64,000 nt of DNA from Smittia aterrima. Lineage: Eukaryota > Arthropoda > Insecta > Diptera > Chironomidae. Position 1 is the stretch's first letter; each line of letters opens with the position of its first letter. Under the pieces are notes generated by a model, which saw only the letters and a program-made list of their open reading frames with translations, ran no database searches and was not told the DNA's origin. Positions 1-13,200 of this stretch are shown here, in pieces. Location: positions 24,583,537 to 24,647,536 of the forward strand of contig CP093829.1 in the NCBI GenBank assembly GCA_033063855.1, written 5' to 3'. The translations under genes and the position numbers were made by a program.

Positions 1-954
1 AACGTGATCAATGAAGTTCAAGTTAATCTTTGGCAAGAAGGTCAGGAGATGGTCTTTTGTTTCGATTGACTTGAAGCCAGGAAGGAAAGTTCCTTTGTAG
101 TTCGCGCGGTCGACGAGAGTGTGAGTGGTGTCGCCATACTAAAAATATTTTTTCCTAAAAAATTCTTAAAACTAAAATTAAATTTCTTACAGTTTGAAGA
201 ACCGCGAAACGAGCCTTTCCAAATTCATCTGTCTCCTCCCAAATGTCTTTAATAATCTTAGCGCCACGCTCGCGAGCACGCTTCACAATCACATCCAAGT
301 CTTCGACCTCAAAAGCAACGTCCTTCACTCCATCGCCGTGCTTTATCAAATGCTGGCCGAACTCAACGTCATTTGTTTCGTATGGCGATACAAAAACAAA
401 GACGATCTTCACGAACGATTAAAACGTTAGCGAGCCTCCGTTAAAAATCTTTAAATTTGCATAAATTACTTGCCTTGTTTTGACGAACAACATGCTTTGC
501 ATATTTTCGGTTGCCGGTCTCCAAACCTTTTACAAGATTAATTGATTGAGTTTATCAATTTGGAAGTTAGAACGAAATAGAAATCTTCTTACCTTGATAA
601 GCAACTGCTTCAAATCCCATTCGAGTGACGTAATACGAAGCTGGGAAGTTTCAAGAACTTTTTAAAGAATTTATTTTAATTTAATTTGCTTGTTGTCGTT
701 ACCTGCTTGCTTTGCATTACTGACGTAGAATGTCAAGTGATCGAATGAAAGAAATCTTCCTCCATCAGGCTGAAGGAAATTATTTTAACGAATTTGTCTT
801 TTAAACTTTTAAATTTAACTCACTTTTGGTCCACGATCTGTGTAAGTTGTCTGAAAAAAGTTGTTTTTCAAATTAATTTCACTTAAACAAATTTTCACGA
901 ATCATCGAAGCGATTTCTTGTTTTCACTGAGTCACAACGAGCTCGTCTCACCAT
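1..954 (-). CDS. HPD: 4-hydroxyphenylpyruvate dioxygenase, N-terminal part (cut by window edge)
   Basis: HPPD is a cytosolic non-haem iron enzyme that converts 4-hydroxyphenylpyruvate to homogentisate in tyrosine breakdown. Exons, all phase-consistent, are 952-954, 824-850, 703-769, 593-640, 474-526, 191-406 and 138 to below 1, giving 184 codons. The protein starts MTTYTDRGPKPDGGRF and contains FDHLTFYVSNAKQA, GLETGNR, HGDGVKD, VKRARERGAKI and FAVLQTYGDTTHTL, all hallmarks of animal HPPD as I remember it. The last visible residues read FIDHV; His183 matches the first iron-ligand histidine of the human enzyme in both position and context. The C-terminal catalytic half (the other iron ligands) lies outside the window. 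The first coding exon carries only the ATG. The intron at 407-473 needs a GC donor (AAG|GCAAGT) to keep frame and the conserved NKIVFV junction. The family call is very secure. Confidence 0.96.
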
Positions 955-1787
955 TTTTTTTGTTCTCCTTTTGTAGCTTTACTTTTCAAGTCGAAATCTA
1001 AAATGAAACTGTTCTCGCGTTGCTGAGCAGCAGATCTTTTTATCCTCGAGATTTTCGTCACTAAGCGATCTTAATTATTCGTCGGATGTTTACTGGAAAA
1101 ACGTGTTGGGAGAGAGAGCGGAGTCTCTTGAATTAATTAGAAGTTTATTGCAACGCGGAGCAGGTTATCGATGATTTGGAGTAAACAATTTCCATCTCGC
1201 ATGTTGATCGGTGGCGTCATTGGAGGTGTGTGAGGTGAACCTCTTCTTACACGATGTTTTCGTTCGGTTATGATTGTGAGTGATTTAAGGCTCGTGGAAA
1301 TTTTGAAACTGACATTTATGGTGTGTCATTCATCAGCGGGATGTAAAAAACAACATTTATGACGTATAAATCAAGTTTTTTTGTGTTCGCATTAAACGTC
1401 ACAAAGAATTTTGTTTATCACACTCGTTAACAACAATTGAAAGGACTCGCGAGTTAAACACTTTCTTGTTTCCATTCATGCAATGCTTTGCTTTATTTGA
1501 TATAAATAATCATTTTTAAAATTTTTTCTTCACATTCATTGCAATCGCTTTTTGAAGTTTTTATTTTGTGTCTAAGTTTGTTTCGAAAGCGATTGAAATT
1601 AAAATAACAAAATAAGACAGAAGCAACAGTATCCAAAACTCTCTATGGATTCGCCTCTCTAGCGAAGCCCTTTTTTAAAAGAAAACTACAAACTTTTCCT
1701 TCTCTGTGAGATAAAAGCGATAGAACAAAAAATATTGTGTTGTGGGTGGAGTTCTCTTCATGAAAAATATTGGAAGCGATTATTGAT
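955..1787. other. Intergenic region between HPPD start and ENTR1 stop
   Basis: This 833-bp stretch should hold the HPPD 5' UTR and promoter at its low end and the ENTR1 3' UTR at its high end, since both genes read leftward. I see no TATA box I would defend. Short ORFs here (for example 1643-1825, minus strand, overlapping the ENTR1 last exon out of frame) look like chance. Confidence 0.6.
1560..1565 (-). terminator. Candidate ENTR1 polyadenylation signal
   Basis: TTTATT on the plus strand reads AATAAA on the minus strand, about 220 nt beyond the ENTR1 stop codon. A second copy lies at 1492-1497. Either could serve; the AT-rich background makes chance matches common. Confidence 0.35.
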
Positions 1788-3565
1788 TTACAAGACTGGA
1801 CCTTCATTGAAATCATCATTTTCATCCAAATTGGGTGCTTGCTCCAGAGTTTTGGCTATAAGCCTGAGATTTTCTACTCCGCTTAGAAGTTGCCTGTTGA
1901 CGAGAGATGAAATATTTATTAGATTGACGATTTATGAGAAAAGTTTTCCCTTAACAAACCTTAAGTTGCTTTCTGCTGTTGCCGCTGCCATTCTAAGATC
2001 TCGGGCTAAGTCTGAGTTAGAATTTCGGGAAGGAGTTCCAACACCGCCAACCGCTCCCCCTTCACGCATTGCCTCGTTTTCCTGTCTCAAGTACTGTACA
2101 TCCGCCTAGTAAATAAGGTTTTCCGTGAATAAATTGAATCCGAGAAGAGAAAGTTCATGAACTTTGAAACTTACCGTCAACTGTTTGACTTGCTGTTTAT
2201 ATTTGTTCGTTTGCGCTTGAGCCTCCGCAGCTCTCTGGTTACTCGCAAAAAGGTTTTCCTCGACTTGCTCCATGCTTTCAGCTAATGTAACATTATATTG
2301 AGTCTCAAGATTCTTCGCTTGACTGATTTGATTCTCCAAATCGAGGATAATCATTCGAAGTCTGTCATTTTCCTGTTGTAACCGAATAATTGGATTATCC
2401 TCGTCGTGAGAAACTGTCGCAACATCTGCAAGTCGATTCGATGAATGAATTAGACCGTCAGAGAGAAAATCTGGAAGTGTCTGCATTTTGTCAATCGCAG
2501 CTTGGTCTCGAGTTATTTCAGGCTCATTGTGAGGTCCATAAGTTTCTTCTCGTTGCACAGAAACATTTGATGCTCCATTGTCCATGAAATCTGGTGGCAA
2601 GTGGTTTGAATTTGATCGATTCGACGTCGGAAGATCTAATGGAATCGATTGATGGTTGTTTCTCCGTCGATTACTTGGTGACCGATTGAACGTCAAATCG
2701 AATCCATTTTGATTATGATGTAAGTCACCATTACCTAAACTAAAGTCATCACCAGAGATAGGAGACATGTTGGCCGAGTTGTTGTCATAATATTCCATCA
2801 ACAAGTGATCTTGTAGGCCATCCGAGAGAAAGTCTGGAAGGATTGAGTTGGACGAATTGTTGTTCTGTGAGCGTGATGCGTAAGATCTTCCGTGTGGCTT
2901 TCTATCTAAGATCGATGGCGAAGACGATGGTTCAATGTCGTAATTAGAATACGAGCGCGACGACGGAAACTGGTAATCCGTGTTAAAAGAGTTGTTGCTT
3001 CTCGATCCGGGAATTCGTTCATCGGCAAGTTCTAGAAAATATTTACCGTAAAAAAACAACAAAACAAATCGAATCGTAAAATTTACTTAGATCTGAGAGA
3101 CTCGATTGTGAATCGAACGAAGAAAACTTTGGCGATCTCTTCATTCGCGAGTCTTGCTGTTGGTTGTGAATTACACTAACAGACTGGAACTGTGGGATTT
3201 TAGGACGGGCTCCAGTTGAGTTTAAGGAACTTGTTGTTGCCGACTTTGAGGGCGATTGCGTATTTGAGCTACTTGTTCCAGCTTCGTTTCCATTAACAAT
3301 ATTCGAGTTACTTTGACTATGATTTAGTGTCGTGCTTGTTGTGTCACTTCTAAGGAAATGTTTAAACGAGAATGGATTTTCCTTCGGTGGCTCTGATCTA
3401 AAATCTTTTAGAAAACAATAATATGAAAAAAATGACGATTGAACATTGCACAATGCTTTCTCTCTCACCAGTGCCGACAGCTCTTCCACTGTTGCTGCTA
3501 TTTGCGTCATTTCCTTCTTTCCATCCGTTGGCGTTTAGCTCATCTTGATTATTTTCATTGGCCAT
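1788..3565 (-). CDS. ENTR1: ENTR1/SDCCAG3-like endosome-associated trafficking regulator
   Basis: Five exons (3469-3565, 3087-3404, 2175-3031, 1960-2105, 1788-1893) join in frame to 507 residues from ATG at 3565 to TAA at 1788. The vertebrate family (ENTR1, also SDCCAG3) is an endosomal adaptor linked to retromer-type recycling, the phosphatase PTPN13, cytokinesis and cilia. Visible hallmarks are an N-terminal NPFSFKHFL block (residues 42-50), matching NPFSFREFL in human ENTR1, and a C-terminal coiled coil (about 353-442) with the downstream motif LRQLLSGVENLRLIAKTLEQ, parallel to the human C-terminus. The middle is Ser/Asn-rich and probably disordered, and holds LPDFLSDGL twice (203-211, 324-332) plus a diverged copy (283-291). 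The exon 2 acceptor was set by phase: the alternative AG at 3398 would shift frame. Family call from remembered sequence; function in insects is inferred. Confidence 0.85.
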
Positions 3566-6500
3566 AGTATTTTGATTTTAAATTGTTCATAGGACTTTGC
3601 AGAAAACCCTGGAAAGTAAAGCGACGCTTCAAGTTGTCAGAGTGGAAATTTTCTTATGATTTCAAAAGAAAGTTCGAGAAATTTGAATTTAAATGTTTTT
3701 CGATAAATTTATTTTGCAAGTTTAGTTTGTAGTTCAATGTTTTAATAAATAAAATAAAATGAAGATCTTTTCTTTATTTGTTTGCAACCACACTGATCTC
3801 AGAGTTAGCTCAACATTAAAAAGCATAAAAAGAAAAGCTTTTAGAACTATTTTAAATCCTTTTAGAACTCATGTTTGCACAAACTGATTCTCAGAGATTT
3901 TCATTATCTAACAAATAAATATTTCGTGTCTCAATTTAATGAATCTTCACTGAATCGCTTGTCAAAACAAAACGAAAAAGAAAAATATCAGGAAACGTTC
4001 CTTTTCATGTTATGCTTTGTTTTAAAGCTCCCCCCGCATAACTTTACTACGTGATTGAAGTCTGTTGAAATTGATATTGAGGGTTTTGGCATTCAACGCT
4101 TTCCACAACTATTAAATAAAAATCAGAGACATCCAAATCAATTCGCCCCCGATTTGAACTTTGACATTTCGAGATTTACATGCTCAACGATCCCGAAATG
4201 CGAAGTTTGAAAGTTTGTAAACAAAGCAAACGCTAATTAAATTAATTTTCCGAGGCAAGACGAAAAGATTAAAATTTACGTTCTACGGCCGAGGGAAATG
4301 AAATGAAAATTCAAAAAATAATAACACAGGCCGCCGATGAAAAGGGTTGCTTCGAGAGTGAGAGCAGAAAAAAAAGTATTCACCAACCGAGAGTGCTAAA
4401 ATGATTTAGTGTTTTGCATAAGCAAATCGACTCAACTCGCGTTCGGTTCGACTGAAAAATTCAAATCCCAAATTAAATCGCAGAAAAAACACAAAATAAG
4501 CGAGAGAAGTAGAGAAAACAAAAACAGATTTTCCTTCGCTGTTTAATGAAATTAAATATTTTTGCGAGATCGTGAGGATCTGATTTTTCGTTTGTTTTGT
4601 TTTCCTCTCGTTCCTCCTTAGAATTTTTAATTATTCCCGCTCTTAATCAGTTAAGACTTGTGTTAATCGTCTGAGAAAAGAATGAAGAGGGATGAAAAGG
4701 CTGAAAATTATTCAAGAAGAAAAAAAAGTAAAGAGAAATGTTTTTATTTGTACAATTAATTTGAACCAAAAGCATTTGATGCAAGAGGAATCGGAGATTT
4801 TCTTTGAATCATATTCTCGTCTTTTCAATTAGACGTTTGTCAAGATGGGGGATCTAGTTGAGCCAACATCTTTCGTTGCAGTCACTGCAGCAGCAAAAAG
4901 TGCACAGGAAAATTAATTTTAATGAGATCAAGCAAGACGGAGGGAGGGAGAGTGATTTCTTCATGATATTTTAAAGTATGTTTGAATAATGTTAGACGGC
5001 GGATTAAGACGAAATAACAAACTAAGTCGACCTTAATTTTAAGTTCTCGCGATGAAGCTTTCTTCCCGAGGATTTAATTGTGTTTGAACGGAAAGAAACT
5101 AATTCCGCAGCCAACCGACAAAGAAGTTGAGATATTTAATTTTCCATTGCCGTCTTTCTCGTTCGTTGTAGTTCCGAAACAACTTTTTCGCTCTCTAAAT
5201 GTCGCTGAAGCGATTTAAAATTTCATTATAATATAATTTTCAGCGGTTTCCGCTTTTGTATGATTTTCATTTAATGATACCATATTGTAGCGTATTTAAG
5301 AGAATGATTCTTGCCTTCCCCGTCGCCCCGTCTATTTTAGCGAGACGCGGAACAGAAAAAGAGTGAGAGAGAATATTAATTTTCTAAAGGTATTAAGCTT
5401 CAAATAGTTTCTAAAGCGGAGGAAATTGTTAGCGGGAATTGTCGCTTAATGTTGCGAGACGCTTTCATCAACTCTCTCGCTTTATATCAAGTGACAAAGA
5501 AAATTCAAATAAATGTCTAAAGATTCATAATATTTTCCGTTATCTGACGACATCGCCTCCACTTTCCAACCCCCATGTCTCGAATTTATTTCAACACGCT
5601 CTGGGGTATTGAGCGAAAAAAAGTTTTCGTCTCGAGTCAATTGTGAGAAAATTCTTAGCGACATACCATGGAAGAGTGTAAACGATCATGGCAAATTGGT
5701 TTCGTACATTAAATTTGATATCTTAGGCACGTACCTGAGGCATTCATAATCAAAGAGCGAACGGAAAATGTTAAAATCATTTTCGAGCTAAATTAGAAAC
5801 ATAAAGGACGAAACTGAAAGAAGCTCAAAGCTTTCCTCGCATCAACAGCAAGAGTAAAATAATTAACTGAACATAATTTCCTAATAACATAAGAATCTTA
5901 AAATTGTCTTTCTTGAGGCTTCTTTATGAGATGTGACTTGCCTTGAGGATGGAAAAAATATTTCACTCGTTGAGTTTTATGATTTCAATTTTCTTCTTAG
6001 TCCACCAACAATGCCTCGATTACAAAATTTCAGTTAGGCAAGGTCTCTCTCTCCATATTTGGTTGCGATAATAAGCGTAAACTTTTCTTTCTTTCTCCGT
6101 ACGAGATAGCTGCGGGTCTTGAAGATATTCTCGTGCTTATGTGGGAGAAATATTAATTTGCTACAACATAAAACATTTATTGCTTTCATGCCTTTTTGAT
6201 TCTCAGCTTCTCTTCTTCTTAGACTTCTTCCCTTTGCTCTCAGCATTTGATGTGCCTTTAGGTGAAATCTTTCTCCCCATCGCATTTCGTTATCTTTCCA
6301 GAAATGCCTTAAAACTGTCAAGACTTTCTGATATTAAAATGGTGGGAGAGGACAGAGGGAAGATGTTCATATATTTGTTTTACATTAACGAACAACTTTT
6401 TCTCTCGTTTTGTGTTTTTTTTTTCGATATCAAAAGGGAGAGGGATATTGTCATGGGGCTCAGTGGCGAAGGATTTGAAGCGAACTTTCCATGTTATGCC

Positions 6501-7796
6501 GTCAACCGGAATTTGTTAGAAGCTTTGTTGTTCTCGAAACTTTTCTTTTTACCCGCAAATGTATAGTTTGTCGAGGTTTCTCGAGTAAGAAGAAAAATAA
6601 TTTCAATATTTCTTAGAAACCAAAATCTTCTTTAATCGAACGATGAAGTTTGTGTGCGGTTGAGTTTATGATAATCAAACGATTAAGATTGAATAAATTC
6701 CAAGAATTTGCACTGCAGATTTGTAGAGATTTTCTCTTGGAATCTCAAGGAAGAGAATGAAGTCGGAAACTATCAGCAAGTAGAGGAATTTTATTTTATC
6801 CAAAAGAATTCGTGGCATTTTAAAACACGACTTTGCTTCCCTTTCCTTTTCATGGCAAAGCTAATGGATTTTTCCCTTTATCACAAATTTACAATTTTCC
6901 TTCTTCGTTCTCCTCCTCAGCTACGGCCTACGCTTTATTGCATTCAAAGAGGGAAAGAAGATTTCTGTTTTCATCGTCTGTGGTAATTATTTATCTGAGT
7001 TAACTTCCTTGTAAAGACAACAGAAAGCGAAGAGAGATCCACGCACGTCTTGGCCTGCCAGCAATTTATCAAGAAATGAGAAATTGTTAAATTAAAGCGC
7101 GCGTCTCTTTTGTGAGATAATTTAATACTTTTTGCTTTCTCGTCTGTCGTTGTCGTTTGTCGTTGGAATCGTCAGTGATTCATCTCATCATGCAGTAAAA
7201 ATGAGACAAAAAAAAATTCATTTAGTTTGTTTTTCTTTGCTAAGCGTTCGCAGTCTCCGACGAAAGAGAAAAATTACTAAGTCATTCGATGGATATAAAG
7301 AAACGCATGACAAACAAATTATCTATTTGTAAGGCAATCTCAACATTCCGCATGTCTTCCCATCCCAGTCTGTGGCGCTAACACACATTTTTGCGCTGTG
7401 TGGAGGAAAATGAAATTTAAAAACATTTTTCTGGTTTACTCTTTTCCGCAATTTCTTCTTTTCCCATCTGAAATGAACGAGAGTTGTTTAAAGTCGTTGC
7501 CTCCCCAAAACAAAACGGAAGGAAAGACTTTTTAAAGCTAGCGCGACTTCGGAACTTTATTAGTCTGTTGTTATGTCCTTGAAAGAATTTCTCTTCTTCC
7601 TTCCAGCAACTTTATCCTTTCCAAGCTTCATCTTTTCTAATTTTCAAGCTCAGAGATGTTTTTTATGCCCTCGTGTCAATATTGCCTTTCGTACGCTTCA
7701 TGTTGCATGACATCTCTCTTCATGGTATTCCTTAAATCCTCAAAACAAACAAAATAACAAACACGAATCGGGGAGAGTTCTTTAGTTTTTGCTTTG

Positions 7797-8150
7797 TCAG
7801 GAAGTTGTTATATCGAGTGTGAAGTTAATGATTCCGTTTGCGGTGAACGTAAAACGCTTTATTGGTTCATATCCAAAAGGGATTTTATGGGCCAAAGGAA
7901 TCGTTGCCTGTAATGGATCCATAAACTCAACTTGACTATATACCATGTAAGACGATAGTTCATTTTCTTTAAGGATTGCAATGAGTTTTTTTTTAGAAAT
8001 TCGGGTCCACATGTTTTGCTGTTGAATTTCAAGTAAGTTTGTTTTGTGTTTCTTTTCTTTCTTTCCTCGACAAGTTAGCTGCTCATGTCTGAGAAGGTTA
8101 ATTGACAAGCGAATGCTACTTAAGTGATAACATTTGACAGGAACCTGCAA
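7797..8150 (-). CDS. Marginal candidate coding segment, unknown
   Basis: An open frame of up to 117 codons ends at a TGA just inside 7797. Its last 70 or so codons (from an ATG near 8017) read like real protein, with mixed charged and hydrophobic residues and a C-terminus FTANGIINFTLDITTS. A sequence resembling a splice acceptor (TATTGCAG) lies just upstream at about 8150, so it could be a last exon. I recognise no family, and an AATAAA falls inside the frame. Chance is the more likely explanation. Confidence 0.18.
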   Translation of the reverse strand: MQVPVKCYHLSSIRLSINLLRHEQLTCRGKKEKKHKTNLLEIQQQNMWTRISKKKLIAILKENELSSYMVYSQVEFMDPLQATIPLAHKIPFGYEPIKRFTFTANGIINFTLDITTS

Positions 8151-10244
8151 TACTTAATGTTTGAACCTGAGCCGCAAAGAAATGAAATAAGAAGGAAGAG
8201 TCGACGTCCCCAGTAACATGTGTACTCAACATATGAGACTGATGATGATATAAAAAACCTTATGTTACTCGCTTTAGATACACACAGACCCCCTCCGCCC
8301 AACATCAAAATAATATGCTTCATGACAAGTATGCAGAGGCAGCATGAGACAACAGTTTTTTTTGTGCTCAACTTCTTACTCGTTTGGCTTGGTTGAGGAT
8401 TCATCGAAACGGAAAACAGAAAAGTAAAATGTGATTTTCTTTATTCCGCCTTTGATTTTATGACTTTTAACTAGATATTGCCATTCTGTGATGAATGAAA
8501 GTCTAAGTGTCATCCGCCTTCAGCTGTGCGAAGGGGAATACGAGAGAATAGATGGAGGAGACACATTTGCTTGGTTTAGTAATGGTAATGCATCGATTAC
8601 TTAAGGAGAAAGAATTTTCCTTTCAGATGGGAAAATGAAAAAAAATCTTTATAATCGAAAATATCTTCGCTCATCTGTTTCATAACTTGTTCTCTCCACC
8701 ATTTTTCTTATTTCGCTCGATGATAGTCTGATTTGCGAGAATCAAATATAATTCAATAGAATTTTCAAGCTTGGTGACTGAAACTTGAAATTATTCAACT
8801 TTTCTTTTCAATTTAGTTTTTCTTTCTCTCTCCCTCAGTCCCATCTCTGATTTTCAAGCTTTTCAGTTTCAATGACGCTCTTCTTCTCTTTCTTTATCAA
8901 ATTACCATTGAAAAGATAGCGAAAAACTATAACGAGATTGTCAAGGGCTATCTTGGAAAGTTGGAGCTAAGATTTCAAGTTTATTTGTTCAAGTTGGAGA
9001 TTGAAGTAGGACACTACTTGTTGTTCGTTTGATGGGATTATGCTTCCGATCATCATCCATTCTTTGACAAAGCTCAAGTGTTGCAAATAATGTTTTCTGG
9101 GAAGTTTCCTCAATTGCCTAATTCACAAAATTAACGACGAAAGTTCTTGTCGCTTCGTAATTTGCATCGGCGCTTTTCTTCTGCCTTCCAGCTAACTTCA
9201 TAATATTTAATTCGGTTTTCTTTTTTCCTCATCAACTGCACTGCTTGATGTGCATGATAAACTTTTCCTTTTAGAATTAAATAAGATGCAAAACTTCTTC
9301 TATGGCTGCTTTCAAGCGATGAACAGCGACGAGAGAGATTCCAGCATAAAGACAAACATTGTCGTCTGACATGTACAATCGTTAAATCTTTCAACATCAC
9401 GAAACGATTATTGAAAAGCGTGAAAAGTTGTTGTGACTAACAAACTCATACTCAAAGGTTTCTCTTAAATACAAAAGGAATAATAACGAGCAAACCATGT
9501 CCTAATGAGATCAGCAGTAAATGCAGTAATAAAATTAATTGAGACTCTCTACTCATTTCGCTCCGATTTAATCTGTAATGAGACTGTTTAGTTTTAATTG
9601 CTGGATGGTTCTCTCCTCGGTACAATTCAGCATCATTTTTTTCTCGTCATCATTATCGTTGAGCGACAAAAAAAGGAGATTTGGATGGATGAAAAAAAAG
9701 GCACGACGACAAGAAGGGAGCTGCGAGCTGGGACAATTAAAGCTGAACGACCCCTCCGGGTAACAATGATTGTATATTTTAATTAATTCACTTTTTGTAT
9801 GTGAAAGAGACGTCCAGATGTATGTAATTGTCTTCTCCTTGTCTCTAATTTGAAAGCTTTCCAAGTTTTTTATGGAGCAGCTTAAACTAAACTAAACTTT
9901 AAGAATACATTTCATTTCGAGAGAAGTGTGCACTTCACTTCAGTTTGTTTATTAATTTGATTTTAAAGACGCCAGCTAATGGGAAAGATCGAAGACTTAA
10001 TTAACCGTTTCAGAAATCTGAGTTTAAGTAGGGTCCCGATAAATTGCTTATTGGCTAGTGAAAGTGGCATTGCTTGAGCGTCGAAAGGATTAAAAATTCT
10101 CTTGAAAACCACCATCGTTGGTTTCATCCTCTCTTGTTCTGTTGTGATGGAACAATAATTGTTTTACTTGCCATAATTAAAACAGCCCAAAGGCTTTGTT
10201 CTTAAACTACGTAACGCAATGAAAACTTGTCAAATATTTCTGAA

Positions 10245-10278
10245 ATATTATATTATATATTATATTATATTATATTTA
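10245..10278. repeat. AT-rich microsatellite (TATAT/TATTA)
   Basis: An uninterrupted run of TATTA and TATAT units in the gene-poor tract, with no other base than A and T. Confidence 0.9.
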
Positions 10279-13200
10279 TGATGGACTAACGAAGATTTTA
10301 AGCGCAAACGATTCATTTTTTGATTTGAATTTTTAAGCTTCGAGGAATTTAACAAAATTGAGTTTTTTTGCAGTCCGTGCTTAACGAACAAAGCCAAAGC
10401 TGATAATGGAACGAAAGGATCAGGGAAACTCTTGTGGAGTAATCCTTCTGGGTAAAACTTTTAATTACAAATTTTTGGTTTTTGTCATCTTCATTTCGAA
10501 TATCCCGTCTAACAATATTCTCCACTTCTGGAACTCAGACACTCAGCAAATCCCTTGGGAAGCGAATAGAACAAGATATTATGAAAATAAACTTTAACTA
10601 ATCCGTTTTGGCTCGGAATCAACGACACTCTGTCAATTGACTGATTTAAATATTCAAATCTCGGTCTTGAGGTTGCCGACATAAGTTTTCAAGATGTCTT
10701 TACTTCTGAAAACTTTCCATGGGCTTTCCTCTTTATCTTTCTTTCCTGGAGCAGTAAAAGTTTCCTCTGCAACTTAATTTCTTTCTACTTTATCCAATTG
10801 GTTGACTTGACAAGTTCTTTTTTCCACCTCTTAACCTTTGGAAACTCCAACGAAGTTGCAACGACAGTGTCTAATTTTATTGCTGTTTAACTGCAGCCTC
10901 ACGAAGAGCTCACTTTGAGTTAATTGCTCTCAGGTTGATATTTTAATCTTAAATTCAATTTAGATTACATTACACGTTGCCAACAAGAGCAAGTAGCCGT
11001 ATGCATACGAAGGATTTAATTTTGTATCCCGTAAAATATGAAAATCTCTCATAACCGAGTTCCTGTTTTGTTTTATGACCGTCACAATAAATGAATGGAA
11101 TAGTTAAGCTCTCAAATTGTTGTCCGTTGAATGAAGCTAACTTCCCATTCAGTTTAGAACAAATATTAAATATTTTCTACTTACGTTAGCTTGAAAATGG
11201 AAAATCGCAATAAGCAAAGTGAATTCATCAGCGAAAAATATTTTAAAACGCCTCATTACTGGAAAAGCTCTGTAATAAGAACTCCACTCGACGCTAGAAT
11301 TATTTTTGTTTGTTCTCTCTCGTTCTTCATAAAAATCATTAATGATTTATGTGAGTTGTACAAAGCCAGCTGGAGACTCACCCAATCAATAAAACTCTTT
11401 CGTCAGCAGAAGAGTTTCGAGCCCTGCAGTAAATCTTTGTAATTAATTTTTTTTTCTCTCCCGTCCACTCGTAAAGAGTGAAGCTGGTGCAAGGCTCTCG
11501 CTTGGAAGCTCAGCAACAGTTGCCGTTTATTGATATTTCTGTGCGGTCAAAAGCAATTCATTGTCCAAACAAAAAAACCTCATTCCAATTTTCTGTTACA
11601 GGAAGGAAGTATGTAATCTCGAAGCAATTAATTAAAAAATATTCTTATTGCATTATTGTTAGCCAAAAATTTACCTTATAATAAATAATAATAATTTTGT
11701 CATGTGCGAGAGTGTCAGCTCGTTAAGAAACAAACTCCTTTCATCTTAGCGTTACTGACAAATAAACAAACAGAATAAGACGAATCTTTAATCTAAAATA
11801 TAATTTCCCTCGCTCTCAAGCCGAAAACTACTTTAAGGAGCGAGTGAGGAAGACAGAGAAGGAAATTTATGCAAAGGCAAAAGCGTATTATTGTAAACGA
11901 GTGCATGTATGGAAAAGTGGGCACTTTATCCCTGTGGCAAGTTGGTCATATACGTACAACTACAAATATGAATAAAACCATAATTTAAGGAGGGGAACGT
12001 TTATAAGTTTTTAAAATTATGGCTTTTCCTCCGTCAACTTCTTCTTCTTCCTCTCCCTCGTTCGCCACAATTTCAAGGGATGTTTTAAAATATAAAAACA
12101 TTTGTTATGCGAAATTATGGCTTCAGATGTGCTGAAACTTTGTGTGATATTAAAATCCTTAACGGGCTGGAAAATGTTTTTGCCTGAATTAAGCTTTTGC
12201 TCTCGAAAAGGCCAGTTCGTTGATATTTAACGTGCAAAAACCACTGAACCACGAGTTAGACACACAAACACGTTCACTTTACGAACGGGAGCTGAAAAAA
12301 ATTTATTGTTATTTCATGAAACAACTATTAGAGACTGTCAGCGTGAAAAGTTATGGAAATTTTTTGGGAAATGAAGTCTATTGCTGTGAATTTTCTGAGA
12401 AAGAAATGAAAGTTCATGAATCACGCGACAAATCATCCAAGCTTCCTAATAAAACTTTGAAGCTCTTCGACGGGCGAATGTTTCTAGTATTCAATGAGGA
12501 ACATTCTCTCGGTTCGTTATTAGCATCATTTTTCATCTAAAATTGACGCATATTGAAATGTATAAATCAAATCTCAAATAGCGGAGTGTTTAAATATTTT
12601 TTTAAAACAATTCAATTTCGTTTCGGGGAAAATTTTGAATCGCGGAGAGTAAAAGTCAAGGAATGATGATGAATCAGAGCGTAACGATGCCAATCTTCTT
12701 GACGTTAAATCCTTTGTTTCAGTTTTGACATTCTGATGAATAAAATATAATTTTTTTTTCAGTCAAAGAAAATCGTTTAAGCAAACACCGAAAATTTTAA
12801 AATCTGATCTGGCTGTCAATGCTGACGAATAAATACGCAATGATGATAAAGCTCTCGCGTGTGAAATGGAAAATATGCGATAATGGACGGGGTATGGAAT
12901 TTATAAGCGCTCTCAAGCACGACTCATACATTTCATGAAGGCTTTGATTTTTATGATCTGACAATTATTTCCCATGAAAAAACATCGACCGAGAAAAGCG
13001 ATTGAATTCCCGTTAAGTGTTGAGAGAGGACTTGCAATGAAATTATTTTGATTTGATTTCAATGGCAATTTTTGATGAAAGCTGAATAACAACTCAATAA
13101 AAACCCGACGAGCGTCGGAGGTGAATTATCGTAAATTCGATGATCGATACGGTAGCAGGCGATATGAACATCGATCACTAACAAAAGCGGAAACAGCAAA

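Noticed and set aside
6141..6566. 141-codon plus-strand frame
   Set aside because: It starts with GTG and its composition is Phe/Leu-rich, as expected from translating T-rich DNA. No domain was recognised.
12220..12540. 106-codon plus-strand frame
   Set aside because: It begins at TTG rather than ATG and has no recognised domain or splice context.
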